Shown here one piece after another: positions 12,619-57,242 of a DNA stretch of 64,000 nucleotides; position 1 is the stretch's first letter; each line of letters begins with the position of its first letter. Under the pieces are notes generated by a model, which did not search any database, was not told the origin of the DNA, and worked only from the letters and a program-made list of their open reading frames with translations. Position numbers and translations under genes: made by a program. Source of the DNA: Schistosoma haematobium (taxonomy: Eukaryota; Platyhelminthes; Trematoda; Strigeidida; Schistosomatidae); the NCBI RefSeq assembly GCF_000699445.3, contig NC_067196.1, forward strand, positions 60,579,364 through 60,643,363, read 5' to 3'.

Positions 12619-14320
12619 GGACGAAGCTAGTTCCTCCGTTGTACTATTCCGGAAATTCACTACAACCCTTAGTAATCTGGATGTTCTGTCCAGTTGTCTG
12701 ACGTTCATTTTCATCTGAATTAGGCTCAGTATGTTCCAATGGCCGCTTTGTACTTTGCGCGCACATTTCGTTTTATGGCCCACTTGGTCGGTCGAAGTAT
12801 TTTGCATTTTATCGTAGTACGTAAATGAGAATTCTCGGTTTCATTGTTTTCCATTTTGAAGACCTACCTGAGTCTTATATATTTTCTGGGGTTTTATCAT
12901 TTTCAGACTTGTTTGATGCAAATATCATAATGGAAATAATATATTACTCAGGACGAGGAATTTTATAAAATTCTGTTTACCGGTCTCAGTAGTTTCTTTG
13001 AATATCTGGTTTTTCGTAAGCAAAAGTTCCTGTCATCCTCCACATTTGTATTCAGAGACAAAAATACTACAATGATTCTCACTATTCTTCAAAATCAAAC
13101 GAGTATTTGTTTTGTTTTTTGGGTCATTTTGCTTATATTTCCTGGATGGCAGTCATATCCCTTAAAAAGTAGTGGATGAAGATTCATGTTCGCATAACAT
13201 TCAAACACGAGATTATTCCCAAGAAACTTGGTTCTCTTCCATTTCCAGTTCTGGATTCACAGTCTAAATCATCAATGGATGGTTAGTATTTCTTCGTATG
13301 AATTCAATGAGACTTGTGCGGTTTCTTGAGAATATTGGTAACCCCGAATCGCTCCACTCGGAATAGTATGAATCTTGTCTTCCGTACTGCTGTTTAGTTT
13401 AAACAAGTTTAGCATTTGATATAGTAAAGTGGTACCAGTTTAGTTAGCGTAAAGTGACCGATACAGTTGTGAAAGTGATTTCCGAATTAAAAAGATAGGG
13501 ACGTAGTACCCTTGCTAATTCAGTAACCGGATCTTGTGAGTCAATGCGACCGTTCTACAAGATTAACTTTATTATCTACTACTAAATCACCTCACCTCAA
13601 AACACGTTTAACAGTCGAGTCTATGCAATTCATTCTCTGTTCTATTTGATACATGGTACAGTGGCTTAGTTTTTAAAACACGACTCATGCACCTGTTTAT
13701 AGGTTCTTCAATTACTAGACTGCTCTACTTGCTGTCGAACGTAAATAGTTGCATTCTGGTTAATTTTCAAATATCACATATGAGATCTTTTCGATTTGCT
13801 TTTTCAGGTTTTATTTTACTGACATACGTTCTATGACTCGAAATCTATTCTCGTAGCCCTGCAAGCATGGTAGTAAAATGTACGAATCGCAGCTAGTTTG
13901 CCGTTTAAATGAACCACATAATAAAATTGATTATTTATTTTTAAGATAACATATAAGGTTCAAACGATTCCTTATTTCATTAGAAAGAAATGGAATTACT
14001 TACGAAACTCAAGTATTGTTAAAGCCGTTAGCGTATGAGTCATTATTGGTAACCAGATTACTGTTTGCAGCATCCCAGTACTATGAAAAATTTTGTGAAC
14101 ACATAATTGTCAAATACTCGGTGAGATATGATAGTTGAGCCTATGTACTTGATTTCTTTCTTATTCGAGAATCCCTTTTGCTGTTTAACTATTGGGTCGT
14201 AGACTCTGGCTACAAACTACCTATTTTACTTCATTACATAATGTGATTTAAAGCCAAGTTCGTAATTTGCGCTGAGCTACATAAACACTGTCACTCGGCA
14301 GTCCCTACCACGTCGGACTT
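12619..14320. other. Non-coding, no recognised feature
   Basis: AT-rich spacer between the CR1-like element and the next repeat. No supported reading frame, RNA gene or repeat. Confidence 0.45.
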
Positions 14321-14322
14321 CC

Positions 14323-14820
14323 GTTATTATTTATTTAAACACAGACATTGGTAAAAAGGTGAACCGAATACATATGCACCACATAAGTCACTTGATTTGT
14401 GAGTGGGCTGTGATACTGCCCAGGTGCCAAAATCGATGCACGTGATTTTCTTAGAGGGTCGCATCCCGACCCTTTGACCTGAAGGTCTAATCCGCATGGC
14501 AGTAGAGCGATGTAAGGAGATGCAGTCCTATCGTAGCCGGTCACCAACAATGGGTTCATACACCATTTGTTCCCTTAGAACCTTGGAGCCCACATGCACC
14601 AGTTGTTTGGAATCAGAGTTTTCTGACCCCCGTAGGTGCATCCTACGTATTCACTAACCCGGATAAAGCGCTGGACATTCGCTTTTCGTTCTCTCAATCT
14701 CGTAAGCAACACCCCCTCGAGAAGGCAGTAAGTGGGACTTCCATGGCATTGGTACGTGGTCATTTGAGAGCATTTCGAGAGAGAGAGAGGGCTGACTCCG
14801 CACTCTCGACCGTACCAGGT
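14323..14820 (-). repeat. Family G repeat, near full length
   Basis: In reverse complement it aligns along most of its length with 36480-36995. It begins with CCTGGTACG, has ACTGCCTTCTC, GAATACGTAGGAT, GGAACAAATGG and ATCACAGCCCACTCACAAAT, and ends in an A/T-rich tail (read here as TTATTATTTATTTAAAC). Size about 500 bp. I see no Pol III box, RT or hammerhead motif. Most likely a non-autonomous retroposon with an AAATA-type tail. A short (GA)n run lies near 14776-14791. Confidence 0.65.
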
Positions 14821-14829
14821 TACTTCCTT

Positions 14830-15325
14830 ACATCCCCACTCGTGAATTCTTACAGTTAGCTGGTCACAGACAAAGTAAAATCGGATTCCTCAGGCCAATA
14901 TTGTTCTTAGGCAAGGTTGAGAGCTCCTAAACCTGAAAACCCAGTAATCCTAAATTAATTCCGTTTTATAACCTACCATCTCCAGCGCCACATTTCTTAA
15001 ATTATCCGCGGGATAGTCGTGGTGGTTATGTCTCAAACGACATGGCAGCATCAGCTGCAGGGACTTAGTTGTATTTAATCTTTATCTCCCTCCAAATCCC
15101 AAGTTTCATTAATATATTCTGAAAATTAACAGTTTCTTAATATTCTGAAAATGATTGCATAATGTGTACTGACATTACCCCATACTTTTTTTACCCCTGA
15201 TTCTTTCCATTCCCCTCTCCCAACACTCAATATTTCGTTTTTCCTTACCGTAGTTATCATTTCGGCTCCTTTTGGTTCTCCTCCTGTTAATTTATTCCCA
15301 CTGTTTTGGTATAAAGTGTGGCTAA
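14830..15325. other. Non-coding spacer
   Basis: Nothing recognised; T-rich from about 15180 onward. Confidence 0.4.
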
Positions 15326-15856
15326 TCGATCCAGTTGATGAGGTTGTGAACCTTCATCGACTGAGATGGATGTGCCACGTGTAACGTTGCATGAACACCG
15401 ATTACCACGACGCACAATGGTGACTAGTGTTGGGGATGGTTGGAAGAAAGTTAGTGGCGGCCAAACCAAAATGTGGCATCAGTCCTTGAAGTCACTAACT
15501 TCTAGTCTGAGCCACGTTGGCAGATGCAGACTACTTGGTTGGGGTCCGCGTGACTATCGTAACCATTGGTTGGAGACTCTGTGTGACATGACTCAGAATC
15601 GATCACATTGGTGTAGGTTTATACACTCTTTGTCTTCCTTTAAACTATGAGATAAAAATGGCTCCATATCTTTCTTTCTACATACTAAATCTTTCTTCCT
15701 GTACTATGTCCTTATATGGAATCTTTCTTTTATATATTACCACCACTGAATTAACTACTTCTATGAATTTGGTGTTCATCTTGTTGTGCTAATGAGGTAT
15801 GGCAACCTGGACCGATGCATATATGTGCCTTGTCCTACGTTTTAGTTGACTGACTC
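15326..15856 (+). mobile_element. RTE/SR2-like 3' end fragment
   Basis: The segment matches the 3' end of the RTE copy at 31275-31745 and the tail at 24320-24635. Shared text includes GAACACCGATTACCACGAC, GATGGTTGGAAGAAAGT and LLGWGPRDYRNHWLETL. The 3' UTR runs through ATGAATTTGGTGTTCATCTT and GAGGTATGGCAACCTGGACC. This is the usual 5'-truncated form of such elements and is inert. Confidence 0.8.
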
Positions 15857-15859
15857 GTT

Positions 15860-16227
15860 CCAATGAGCATCGTCCAGTTGAGGTTGCGATAGACTTAACA
15901 ACTAAACTAAATACAAACTCCGTGACCATATTTTTCATGTTAGTTTTCGTATTTTCATGTCCAAACTTTGAAGCTATTTTAACTTTAATGAATATCACAT
16001 GGATGTCCGCAGGTTTTCCTACATACTGTTTTTCATTTGTTGTAGGTTTATTTACTCAGAGATGTTACTAATTTACATTCAAATTCTTAAGTAATGTTAG
16101 ACAGAATATGACATTTGTCTTACATAGAAATCGTCTCTGAATATTTCAAGATAATATGATTCTCCCAAATCAAACCGGGATGCAACACTTCTGGAGCTGG
16201 TAGATATCAAATTGGCATAAAAATTAA
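15860..16227. other. Upstream flank of the DYRK gene
   Basis: No promoter element is identified with confidence. An in-frame TAA (16225-16227) directly precedes the chosen ATG, so the first coding exon cannot extend upstream without splicing. Upstream non-coding exons cannot be excluded. Confidence 0.4.
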
Positions 16228-47375
<31,148 letters not shown>

Positions 47376-47553
47376 ATTCCAAGACGAAAAACAAAGGGTA
47401 ACAGTAATAGGTTTGCTAATGCATTGAAAATTTTCCATTATTTCTTATTCGCCTCAAAAAATAGCCGTTCTGTGATGCGAATCAACATGTCCACAATCAA
47501 AAATATATTCATTGGGTTTTGTTTTAACTCATGTATATGCATCTGACGATATA

Positions 47554-47621
<68 letters not shown>

Positions 47622-48790
47622 CTTTGCAAAATCTTCCCTTACCGGTTTTCCATTGTACAGTCATTTTTGTCTGTTTTACAATTTTGTTTCTCTTCTTTTC
47701 TATAATTCGGATGTGCGTGGTATCTGTGTTTTATGTTCAAATCTCAAAATATTCATTTACTCTCTTTTAACTGTGATTTTGCTGTGACACTCGCACATTG
47801 TACTACTGAATATAAATTACTTTTATCCCAAACAATTAAGAAACTGACTAACAGATATTTCCACATTTAATGTTACTGTATACAAACACAAATGTAATTC
47901 TTCATAGTAATATTATTTTTAAAAAAATTACATGTTATGCATTGATGCTCATTTATTCGAATATTAAAAATTATTCGTTTACAATGTGTGCATTAGGTAA
48001 GTGCATTTGAATGCTTTGAAATTCCCGACTTACGATTATAGAAAATGTCGTATTCAAAATCAAACATTGATATGAGTGCACCATTTTCTAATATATTTGA
48101 GTTATATAGCATATACGTATTCGTGTATACACAAGCTTTGAGCAAATCTAGGTAGAACAGATTCCCTTACTTCCACAATTTTTTATGATTCCTTATATTA
48201 TCATATCTTAGTTCTTTTCTCTGTTGAATTGAATTGATTGTCTAATCGAGTATGTTTTATGTTGATCTGTTTCTTTATTTCGTTGGTTTTTTTTACGTCA
48301 ATGCGTACAAATATGTACCACTTACATTCCTGATTACGGAGACAGAAAATATTTGAAAACTAACCCCCCCTTCAGCTGAAGTAAAAAAAGAACCTTAACC
48401 ATTTCGTGATATGTATCTTTTTTCCATCCATATTCTCCCGGAACCCTATTGTGTATGTCCGTGAACATACAGATGTCTTTGTGTTCGCGTGTGTACATTC
48501 TCTATTCTGCAAATATTCTAGTTAATGAATCTAAAACTATTCAGGAATAACAACTGATTTTTTCCGTGCAGTATAAAGGCAATGCTTCTATTTGATTTGT
48601 GGTGATTTTTCTTACATTACTTCTAATTATCATAAAATGTTGTTCTTGTTTCTTTTTTTTGAGGGGTAATCGATAATCTTTTATATAATCTGCGCATAAT
48701 CAACATAGTTATATCGACCCACTTTGCCATACTACGTAAACGTAACGCGATGAAATTCATAAAATAAATAAAAGGTTCGGGATAATTGTA
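47376..48790 (+). other. Probable DYRK 3' UTR and downstream flank
   Basis: No further coding frame. An AATAAA lies at 48763-48768, inside AAAATAAATAAAAG, and could be the cleavage signal for a 1.4-kb 3' UTR. This is inferred from sequence only. Confidence 0.35.
47556..47618 (+). repeat. (AT)31 microsatellite
   Basis: An uninterrupted AT dinucleotide run of 63 bp, starting 181 bp after the DYRK stop codon. Confidence 0.95.
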
Positions 48791-49495
48791 GTATTAGTAA
48801 TAATGTAATAGACTAAACAGAGAATATGATTTAAGGAGAAATTAAGTAAAGGATTAGTAAGTATGAACTAATACTGGAGCTCAAGGGTGACGAGTGCATC
48901 TGTCCCACTTTGACTGATGTTCAAATATATCACCTTAGTTCTTCAACCATTGTACAAAAGTATCCTGTGGACCTCAAGTGGTTGGTCTACATCTATCAAC
49001 ATGGACAAGATCGACAATCAGTGAGCTAATAGTATATCTTTGTTTGACCGGTTTTGGCTCTCTCCCAATCTACACCATCCAACACTGGAAGTCGAGATAG
49101 GTGGTGATTAAGCATGCGTACCACCTTCCAGGCACCTGAGTCGATCGAATTCCATAACCTTATCAACCGACCTGCCATATCTTTTTATTATCCTACATCT
49201 AACCTCAGTGTTAACCACTCACTTGTTCCTCCGCACACGAGTTTTCTAAAAATTTCAAATACTAATGACCTCCGTTTGTCTTCTACTTCCAGAGATCACC
49301 TTTCACAGCCACGAGATAAAAACTGCGAACTATAAACTGGAAATAATGTCACCTAGAAATCTAAATCAAAAATATTTTAGTTGTGAAACTAATCACTAGA
49401 TAAGACTACGATATAAGTTTTTTCAATTAGTTGGAGTTACTATTCGATTCGCATCAGTCCTATGCTGGAAACACTTTATATTATGCTTTGATTCA
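48791..49495. other. Non-coding spacer
   Basis: No recognised feature. Confidence 0.4.
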
Positions 49496-49496
49496 T

Positions 49497-49585
49497 ATAC
49501 CTTTATTTATTTGAATACATAAAAAACGGTACAAGGGGGGCACCAAATACATTTGAGCCACGCAATAACAGTGAGGTTGTGAAGA
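49497..49585 (-). repeat. Family G tail fragment
   Basis: TTTATTTATTTGAATACATA followed by GGTACAAGGGGGGCACCAAATAC is the inverted 3' end of family G, as at 22085 and 62795. Confidence 0.6.
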
Positions 49586-49739
49586 GATAGAGAGTGTAAA
49601 GTGCGTGTAATAAAAGAAGAACAGAAATTAGTGTACAAGAGTGAGGTAACAATAATAAGAGAAACAGTTCAGTTAGCAAACATATGAACAGAAAGATTAC
49701 TTTCAGTCAAAGAAGTTACATTCATTTTTATGAAAAAAA

Positions 49740-52700
49740 TTATAGCAGAATCGCCACTGGCTTCCATTTTGAGCCGTATCTGATAACGTCTAAAGCCGTT
49801 GTGTTGCACCATCTCCTGAACCCTAATCCGTGAGTCGACCGACCGAAGCCAGTCCTGTACAGTTTCCTTTCATATCACGACACCATGTCACACACTGACT
49901 ATCTCCACTTTATTCAACCGGTCCCAGCCTCGGCAAATAATGCACATCGTGGGATTCTCTGAGATAAGATTCGTAGTTTATGTTTAAAGACAGTGACACT
50001 GATTGAATTATCGTCACTGTTCCCGAACACACGACACCGGACCTCTACATTATTAACATGGTGTTGCCACTTGATATAATTAATCCTTAGGATGATCAAA
50101 TACATAGAGTCGTCTAAAAGTTTCAACTCGGGGAGGTCAGATCTCACAAACAGAGCGAAACTGCTCTCACAAACGCATTGTTTATCCGATCCTTTACAGT
50201 CAGACTAACATCACGAATACTCTAAAGGTGGCCTCGATTGGCATATGCCGCTCTGGCTTTCACTTAACGTGAATTGATCTCGTCACTCACGCCACCACCA
50301 GCACTTACACAGGTACACGAACTCCTCAACTAGTTCTATCCGCTCACTAACCAGGGTGTTTGCGGTATTAGGGTCCTACCAGTCCTATTAAAGTACTCTG
50401 CACTTGGAAGGTGTAAAGTACACAACATACCTATGGACACCGATCTTCAACTGATTAAGTGCGGATTGCATGGCTTGGGTATCATGGCACAGCAACATTA
50501 TCATCCACATTCTTAAGGTCAGAAAGCCCTTCTCCAGACCACCACCATTACCTACATTCATCAGAGCTGTTCCCAGAACCTCATCGATGTGAAATTTGGA
50601 CAGAGGTCGTGAGATTAGGCAACCCTGACCAACCCCACTGCTTGAATAAAACAAGGGAGAGAGGCGGTTGTATCCCCCACTCCTCTGAGGTGTTGGTATA
50701 TAGGACTTTCGATGTGTTAATAAACTTCTCAGGCATACCCTTCTTCAATAGACAATCCTAGAGAACAGCCCAGTCCAACAAGCCGAAGCCGGCCCTAATG
50801 TCAAAAAACACTACGATTTTTGGCCTGTGATAAGTATGACAGTGTCCTAACATTTGGCCGAGGCTGGAGATATGGTCAACACATCCTCGACCAGAACGAA
50901 AACCAGCCTACTACTCATGAGTCAACCTTCCCAGGTTTTGAACAGTGTACGAAGTATGACGGAAGCCAATAGTCTGGATGCAATCGGAACTAGACTTATC
51001 TACCGATAGTTGTTGCAGAAACAATGTGAATCCTTTCAACAGACATGAACAACCATTGACCCATTCCACGATGTTGGAGCACTCTCTAATTGCTAGACCT
51101 TTGTAAATAGCTCAGATCCATAACCAGAAAGTCACCACCATCTTTAAAAACTGCCGGAGGTAAGTCGTCTGCGCCTGGTGATTTGTGGCGCCTCAAGAGT
51201 TTGAGTTCCTTGCGTAATTCCGCCTCGTCAGATAGATCAGTCGTCACAGACCACGGGGGCAGGACGATCTGATCGATATTGCCGAGGCAGCAGACCAGTT
51301 GAACTGCTCTTGGAAAAACTCTGCCCATCATCCATTACGTTGGTAGACGTTAGTGATTGGCATTCCGTCATCGCAGATTGTTTCACTCACACCAGACTTC
51401 TTGCTGCCAGTGACTCAGATGAGTTGAAAGAGCTTCAGAAATTTGCCAGACACAGCCGCTGCTTTCAACTCGTTGGCACGTTCCTACCACCCGGCTTCTC
51501 GGTCCTTACGCAAGCTTTGCACAACTTCATTACATGACAGTTCCCGTTGGTGGTCAAACTCGCGGTCACTCGGAGTAGACCGACGTGCTTCAATAAGTTG
51601 TAAGGATCCTGAAGAAACCCAGCGCTTATAAGCTGGAGGTTTCGCGAAGCCGCAAGCAAGTTTACTCGCTATTTTCATGGCGTCATGCAGTTGTAACCTA
51701 TGCTCATCTATACTTTTCGGTGGCCTGTTAGCTAGCCTTCAACCTAGCTCGGTTTGATATTTGGTTGCAACAGAAGCTGCGACCAATTTGCTTACATCGA
51801 TCCATTTAGGACGACGACTTTGTTGGCCACTGAAATGTAAGGTAAGATTAGCCTAAACAAGGGCATGATCGGAGTCCAGATCGGTACTTCAAAAGGAGCG
51901 GCAGTCTTGTGCACAATCACGCCAGCGGTAGCTGATCACGATGTTCTGAATCTATTATCAATAGTGTCTTTATCCAATAATTTATTTTTGGTACATTATA
52001 GAATCCTCAGCACAAAGTATTTCAACAATTCTCCTTTTCTTATCTCTCGACAGACCCTTGCAATAAATATTAGGTGGTCGCTAGTTAGATGTTAACAGTT
52101 CAGGAACCAACATCTGATTAATGTATATTATTTTCAATGCATATTACTAGCAACTACAATCTCTCTGGTTGGGTTCCTTGATAACTTATACAATGAAATG
52201 TCGTCAACTTTTCACAAGCGCACCTGAATAGGTTATGCGACTAATAGGCATAATGATGTGTTAAAATAAACAAGAAAACAGATAACTTGTTGAAATATCC
52301 AGATGACAGGAAACAGATAACCCAAATGTTCAAGCAGACTGCCTTGAGATGAAGAGGAAGGACGTCTGGTGGCACATCGATAATGACTGTGCCGGTAACT
52401 AGTACTAGCCAGAAACAGGTTGTGCTCTGCGCACAGTTGCAGTAGACGGTTATCGCTATCTGACCTGCGACCAACAAATCCCTGACGGCCATCTAAATGA
52501 CTCTCTTCTGTGCCTAGACTCCCGACCTGAGCATTCAAGTCTCTGGCTGGTACTACAATATCCGTCGGACTCACGTTCTGTAGAAAAACTGTTAACTGGT
52601 GGTAAAACTCATCCGGGCTGCAATCTATAGGAGCGTAGGTTGAGATGATCAAAAGATATCATATATCACGCTGATTTCTTCTTACTTTGATGGAACTTTC

Positions 52701-53140
52701 TAATCTAACAGCACATAATCAACTGTTAATGGGGGTTCAGTCGATTAGTGCTGCCTCAGCTTTAGCGCTTAGTGCGATACCAACACCAGCAAAACCAGAA
52801 GATGCCACAGGATTCCCGGATAAACGGACGTAAAACAAGTTTTTCGAAGCGGCAGATGGAGAGCGAATTTGTGGTACTTCACTAGAGTCTTGAATACGGG
52901 TCTCGGATAGAAAGTAGATATCGGTATCAAGATTTTCTATCTGTTGTCCGATCTGCGTGAGTGTGGGAAAGTTGAAGGAAGTCAGTTTGAATGGTATATA
53001 TGGTTTCAGAAAGACTGGTTCGATATTTGTATTCTGTGGTAGCATTCGACTTTCGACCAGTTAGTGACTCGAGATCTTTTAGATAAAACAGGATTTCAAC
53101 CATAAGCGAGCTGCTGCATAAGTTGAAAAATAAAATACAC
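49740..53140 (-). mobile_element. RTE-like element, minus strand, long but decayed
   Basis: Pieces appear in the right order on the minus strand. Endonuclease: 53045-52737 (LTQIGQQIENLDTDIYFLSE, then TRIQDSSEV and FAGVGIALSAKAEAAL) and 52652-52233 (STYAPIDCSPDEFY, DLNAQVGS). RT fingers: 51331-51086 (LLRRHKSPGADDLPPAVFKD). Palm: 50654-50388 (SSGVGQGC, with the YADD region out of frame, then FTPSKCRVL). C-terminus: 50147-49914 (VRCRVFGNSDDNSISVTVFK). Many stops and shifts interrupt it. It belongs to the same clade as copies A-C but to a different, older subfamily, and retains more of the endonuclease. Confidence 0.75.
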
Positions 53141-53239
53141 AAAATGAGAATAAAGAGGAATTGATAAGTGATGTAGTTTCAAGGAAATGAAAAGAAATGT
53201 TATCATATGATCGTGAACATAATTTGTCAGAAATTATTC

Positions 53240-53700
53240 CAGTAGTAGTTATCACTGATTTGTGTGTGGGCTTTGGTACTGTTCGGGTACCTAAACCGTA
53301 GCAGGTGGTTCTCCTAGGGAGCCAAACACTAACCATTTCACCTAATCATCTAATTCACAAAGCAATGGAGCAACGTTAATAGGTGCAGTCCCATGGTAGC
53401 CAGTCAACAACAATAGGTGCATACGCCTTCTCTTCCCTTAGGATCATGGAGCCTATATACACCACTAGTTTGTAATCGGAGTTTTTCAACTCCCCTAGTT
53501 GGACCCTTCATATCCACCAACCCGAATAAAGTGTCGCATATTCTCTTTCCGTCCTCTCAATTTGGTAAACAACACCCGGTCCATGAGAAGGCAATGAGTG
53601 TGACTTCCCTGACAGTGGTTGTATGCACATGGCTATGTGAGATCATTTGTAGAGAGGGAGCAGACTCTCCCCATCCTTGAACGTACCACGGTATTTGGGG
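53240..53700 (-). repeat. Family G repeat copy, tail missing
   Basis: 53305-53700 matches 62915-63310 with two substitutions found by eye. The sequence just before it (53240-53304) is clearly more diverged from its counterpart. The 87-codon plus-strand frame here is identical in both and is not a gene. Confidence 0.75.
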
Positions 53701-53709
53701 AAACATAGT

Positions 53710-55200
53710 GATTTTACGGTGGTCAGTTTACATAATGAGAAAAACTGATTTCAGCCACTTACAACAATTATATTTGAAACAGCCAAATCTCTGCATACCA
53801 TATCACAATTCAAGAATTATTAGTGATGAGCTTGTAAGCATAAGTCCCATTGAGAAACTCGTCAAGTTAAATATTTTCTGACAGTATTTTAAAGCGATCA
53901 TTATTAATCTGGGACTGAATAAAGTCAAAACATGCAGACCAATGGCTTCAAGAAGCTTGTCTTTGGAAACCTAAATATAATAATAAGTTATAACTAAATG
54001 GGGCTTCATACTATTCAATATTTCTCCATTTTACATTACTTCATGACCGTTTTTTCTCAAATAATTTATTGTTTATGTCTAATTCTATCCATTTTAATAA
54101 TTCTAATTAAAAAATAAATCCAATACAATGAATCAATAGGACAATGAGAAGACGGAGTTTATCTGAAAAATGTGATGGATTTGCGCTATACATTTCGAAC
54201 AATCTGGTTACACATATACTTTTCAAGGCATTTTTATATGAAAATTAGTAAAGATCAATTAAATGAAAGTTCAAGCAAAAAGTAACAATGGGGAGAGAAA
54301 GAATAAGAAATTGTCGCGTTATCCTAGATCATAGAATGACTTAAGGATTACCAAGGTAAATTCAAGGTTACAACAAATTGTTTTTGAATCAATAGGAGTT
54401 AATTCATTGTCTAGCAAATGTTTGTTTATATTTATTTAAATAGAATCTGTTTAGATAGTTATCATTATAATTATCAAAAAATATTCATTTTATTAGTTGG
54501 TAAAATTTATAAACATGATTATCAGCATAGACATATGTATGCTTTGAAGAAAGTATAACATAACAACTGTATCAATTTCACTTCAATATGCCCTATTCAC
54601 AAAATAGATAATCATCGGTATCTCCTGTATTCATTGAATAGTAAACATGATTATATAAAGAAGTTTCTACAAGATCACATTATAGACAATATATATATAT
54701 GCAAGTAGAACAGGTTATACTGATGGAGTATACAATATTTAGGAAATACACTACACAGCTGTTAATCTTATATTTTGGTGTATATGTATATATATAGGCA
54801 CATATAATGTCTACCTTGATTGATGAATACTGATTATGAAGAGATATGTGAACGAACCGTGAGGTGGTCAGATTAAAAATGTGAAGGGATAAGAAAAACT
54901 AATGAAAAAGACTATACAATATTATACATCAAATAAATATCTTTGAATTATTAATTCGGTTTACAATAATATTCTCCTAGCCAATGTGGATTACAAAATC
55001 AGTAAAAACTGTACTTGAATTCATCATTCAAAAAAGTAAATCATTTAAGATGTAAAATTTAAATGAGAAAAATGTATGGGGAAATAAACTCGTAAAAGAT
55101 AGAAATTCTATGAAAATTGCTAGGTTTGAAGCTATCACGAGTTCACTTAATCTGCGAATGAGAAACAAGACTCGGTGACCAAAGACCAGTAAGCTAGCTA
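53710..55200. other. Non-coding spacer
   Basis: AT-rich with short TA-rich runs near 54690 and 54780; no gene or repeat recognised. Confidence 0.4.
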
Positions 55201-55201
55201 T

Positions 55202-55531
55202 TGATGCGTCCAAGCCCCGCTAACTAGAGAGGGAGAAGTCCAAGAGTGGAATGAGGAATTATATTCTGCAAACAGCCAAAAAACGAGCGATAACAACAAA
55301 CAATTCAAAACGTATATATACAGTGCAAAACTGTCCTTGGGGAGAGTTACCAAATAGCATACTAGAAGACGTAACGGATCAATAGCATTTAAGATATTTC
55401 CCAGTGGGAAATACGACATGAAGGTGACAAGAGCGCCTTTGGCGTGAAAACAAAGAAATTCAAATTTTCTAAATAAATTACAAAATTAGGTCCTTTTCCA
55501 AGTGAGTTCTGGGGATCTAACGTCCCCAACA
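55202..55531 (-). repeat. Solo LTR-like element (330 bp)
   Basis: On the minus strand it begins TGTTGGGGACGTTAGATCCC, has a TATA box (CACTGTATATATACG), and ends GGACGCATCA, so TG...CA termini are satisfied. The TGTTGGG start is shared with LTRs X and Y. No polypurine tract, interior or matching target duplication is seen beside it. Confidence 0.5.
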
Positions 55532-55539
55532 AAAATGTA

Positions 55540-57030
55540 ATAAAATACATTTTCTATTCAACTAATTTCTTGGACAGATGGATATGGAATTCTATTTGCC
55601 TACATAGATTTTAGCCAAACGACTTCCCTTAGTTGTTGTGTAGGGTTTATGGACATTGTTGAATTGTACAGTTTACATAGCGGACATAAATTTCATTAAA
55701 TAATCAGCCAATAAAAGTTTGGAAATCCGGGTGCTATTGACAACCATTTTGTCTTAGTATGAGACTTCTGAGCAGCGTTTATCTATGACCCACTTTCAGG
55801 GGGGTGGATTAGTACTGTACAAATTGATAGTAAGAAGACATATGTATTTATGAAATCTATTTCATTGCGATCAATGATACATAAATTGCCCTGATTGGTT
55901 TAATATTTATATACACTCACAACTACTCATGTGTATTAGAGTAAAACCTGATGACAGTCTAACTGAAAACAGTACTGTTCGTCCATAAGTGTTATTCTAA
56001 GTTACAAGTTTGTCATGCCTTTCCAGTGCAATCTAAGACGTAGGGTATTGTTCTGTTTTAGTGTATTTAGATAAATGTTATTGTATCCCAGTTTTGATGT
56101 TCACTTTTAAACCCAAGACCGGTACCTATCGCACCAAACATTAACACTTTATCTAATCAATATATTATTTACGGTTGAAGTTACATTTTTAAAGAGGTGT
56201 GATTATTATTATTATTAATATGGGTTTGGTTTACGTAAATATAAAAAAATAAGAAGAAATATGATGCTCATGAAACAATATGACGGGTCTCGTAACTCAG
56301 TCATCTGGTGACTAATGTCCCGGCGTTTGAAGCCAAAAGTTGAAATTTTAACTTTAATTGTGAATAATGATAATCAAGGCAGTTACATCTTGATGAATCT
56401 GAAGTAGGAAGGAACGACATTCCTTCACTTCACTCCTAGTTCAATTCAAAAGTATATTAAATGATCACCTAGGAAGTCTTGGGGCACACATAGATAGAGA
56501 TAGTTCATCATTCTAGTCGATCGATATGTATAAATTGACGACATTTATTACTGGAAATAAATGGTAGAACACGGTCGCGCCAACTGTGAAGAAAACAATT
56601 ACGCTCCAGTGTTACTATTACTCAAAACATCGACGATAGTCATCGAATCGGCTGGAATAAATAAACATTAGAAAAATAGCTAACATAGGGAAATGGAAAG
56701 AGGAAAATAAAGGTGAGAAACACCAACAACCGAAAATCCTATTGGGAATTTTACCATACACTTGAAGTAGTAGTTCATCACGAATTGTTGAAAGTCATTA
56801 CAAAGTAGAAATCATTTAATGAATGTCTCGTTACTTATCAATAGTGAGTAGCATAATCTTTAACACTAAATTGTAGTGATTGTTTAAACATTGTCTACAC
56901 AGATTGATTGTCAACATGTTAACAGTATTCAGTATTAGTCACAAAGAAGTACATTTCATTCGCAATTTTTCTTTTGTGAGTAGTGATTCCATGTTTTAAA
57001 TGGTGATCTAACTTAAATTTGTATTCCGGA
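55540..57030. other. Non-coding spacer with weak SINE trace
   Basis: 56278-56420 has CTCGTAACTCAGTCATCTGG and GGCGTTTGAAGCC, resembling the tRNA head of the 27455 SINE. It is decayed and has no hammerhead. Nothing else recognised. Confidence 0.35.
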
Positions 57031-57039
57031 TCAGCTTTT

Positions 57040-57242
57040 CATAGACTGAGTGTTTGTTCACGAAACTGAAATTCTTGTGTTCAATTCCCCCGTGACGAGT
57101 AGTGGATGTGCACTACTGAGGAGTCCCACAATAGGAAGAACCGGTCGACCAGTGTTTTTAGGTTTTCAATGGTTGTCTAACTTAGATCGGCTCATGATTT
57201 CAATGAAATTCAACAAATCTCCACAATCCCTTAGTGAGTAGG
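57040..57242 (+). mobile_element. Decayed SINE with hammerhead-like remnant
   Basis: GACTGAGTGTTTGTTCACG (A-box region), GTGTTCAATTCCCCC (B-box region), then CACTACTGAGGAGTCCCACA with AATAGGAAGAA. The core is damaged (GGAAGAA instead of GGACGAAA). Tail CTCATGATTTCAATGAAATT followed by CAACAAATCTCC. Confidence 0.55.

Noticed and set aside
47438..47770. Two open frames rich in Ile/Tyr on opposite strands
   Set aside because: Produced by the AT dinucleotide run; no coding signal.
50459..50761. 100-codon plus-strand frame
   Set aside because: Antisense to the minus-strand RTE palm region.
53417..53680. 87-codon frame identical to one at 63027-63290
   Set aside because: Identity reflects the near-identical family G repeat; the frame is not kept in the other copies (14323, 36480).
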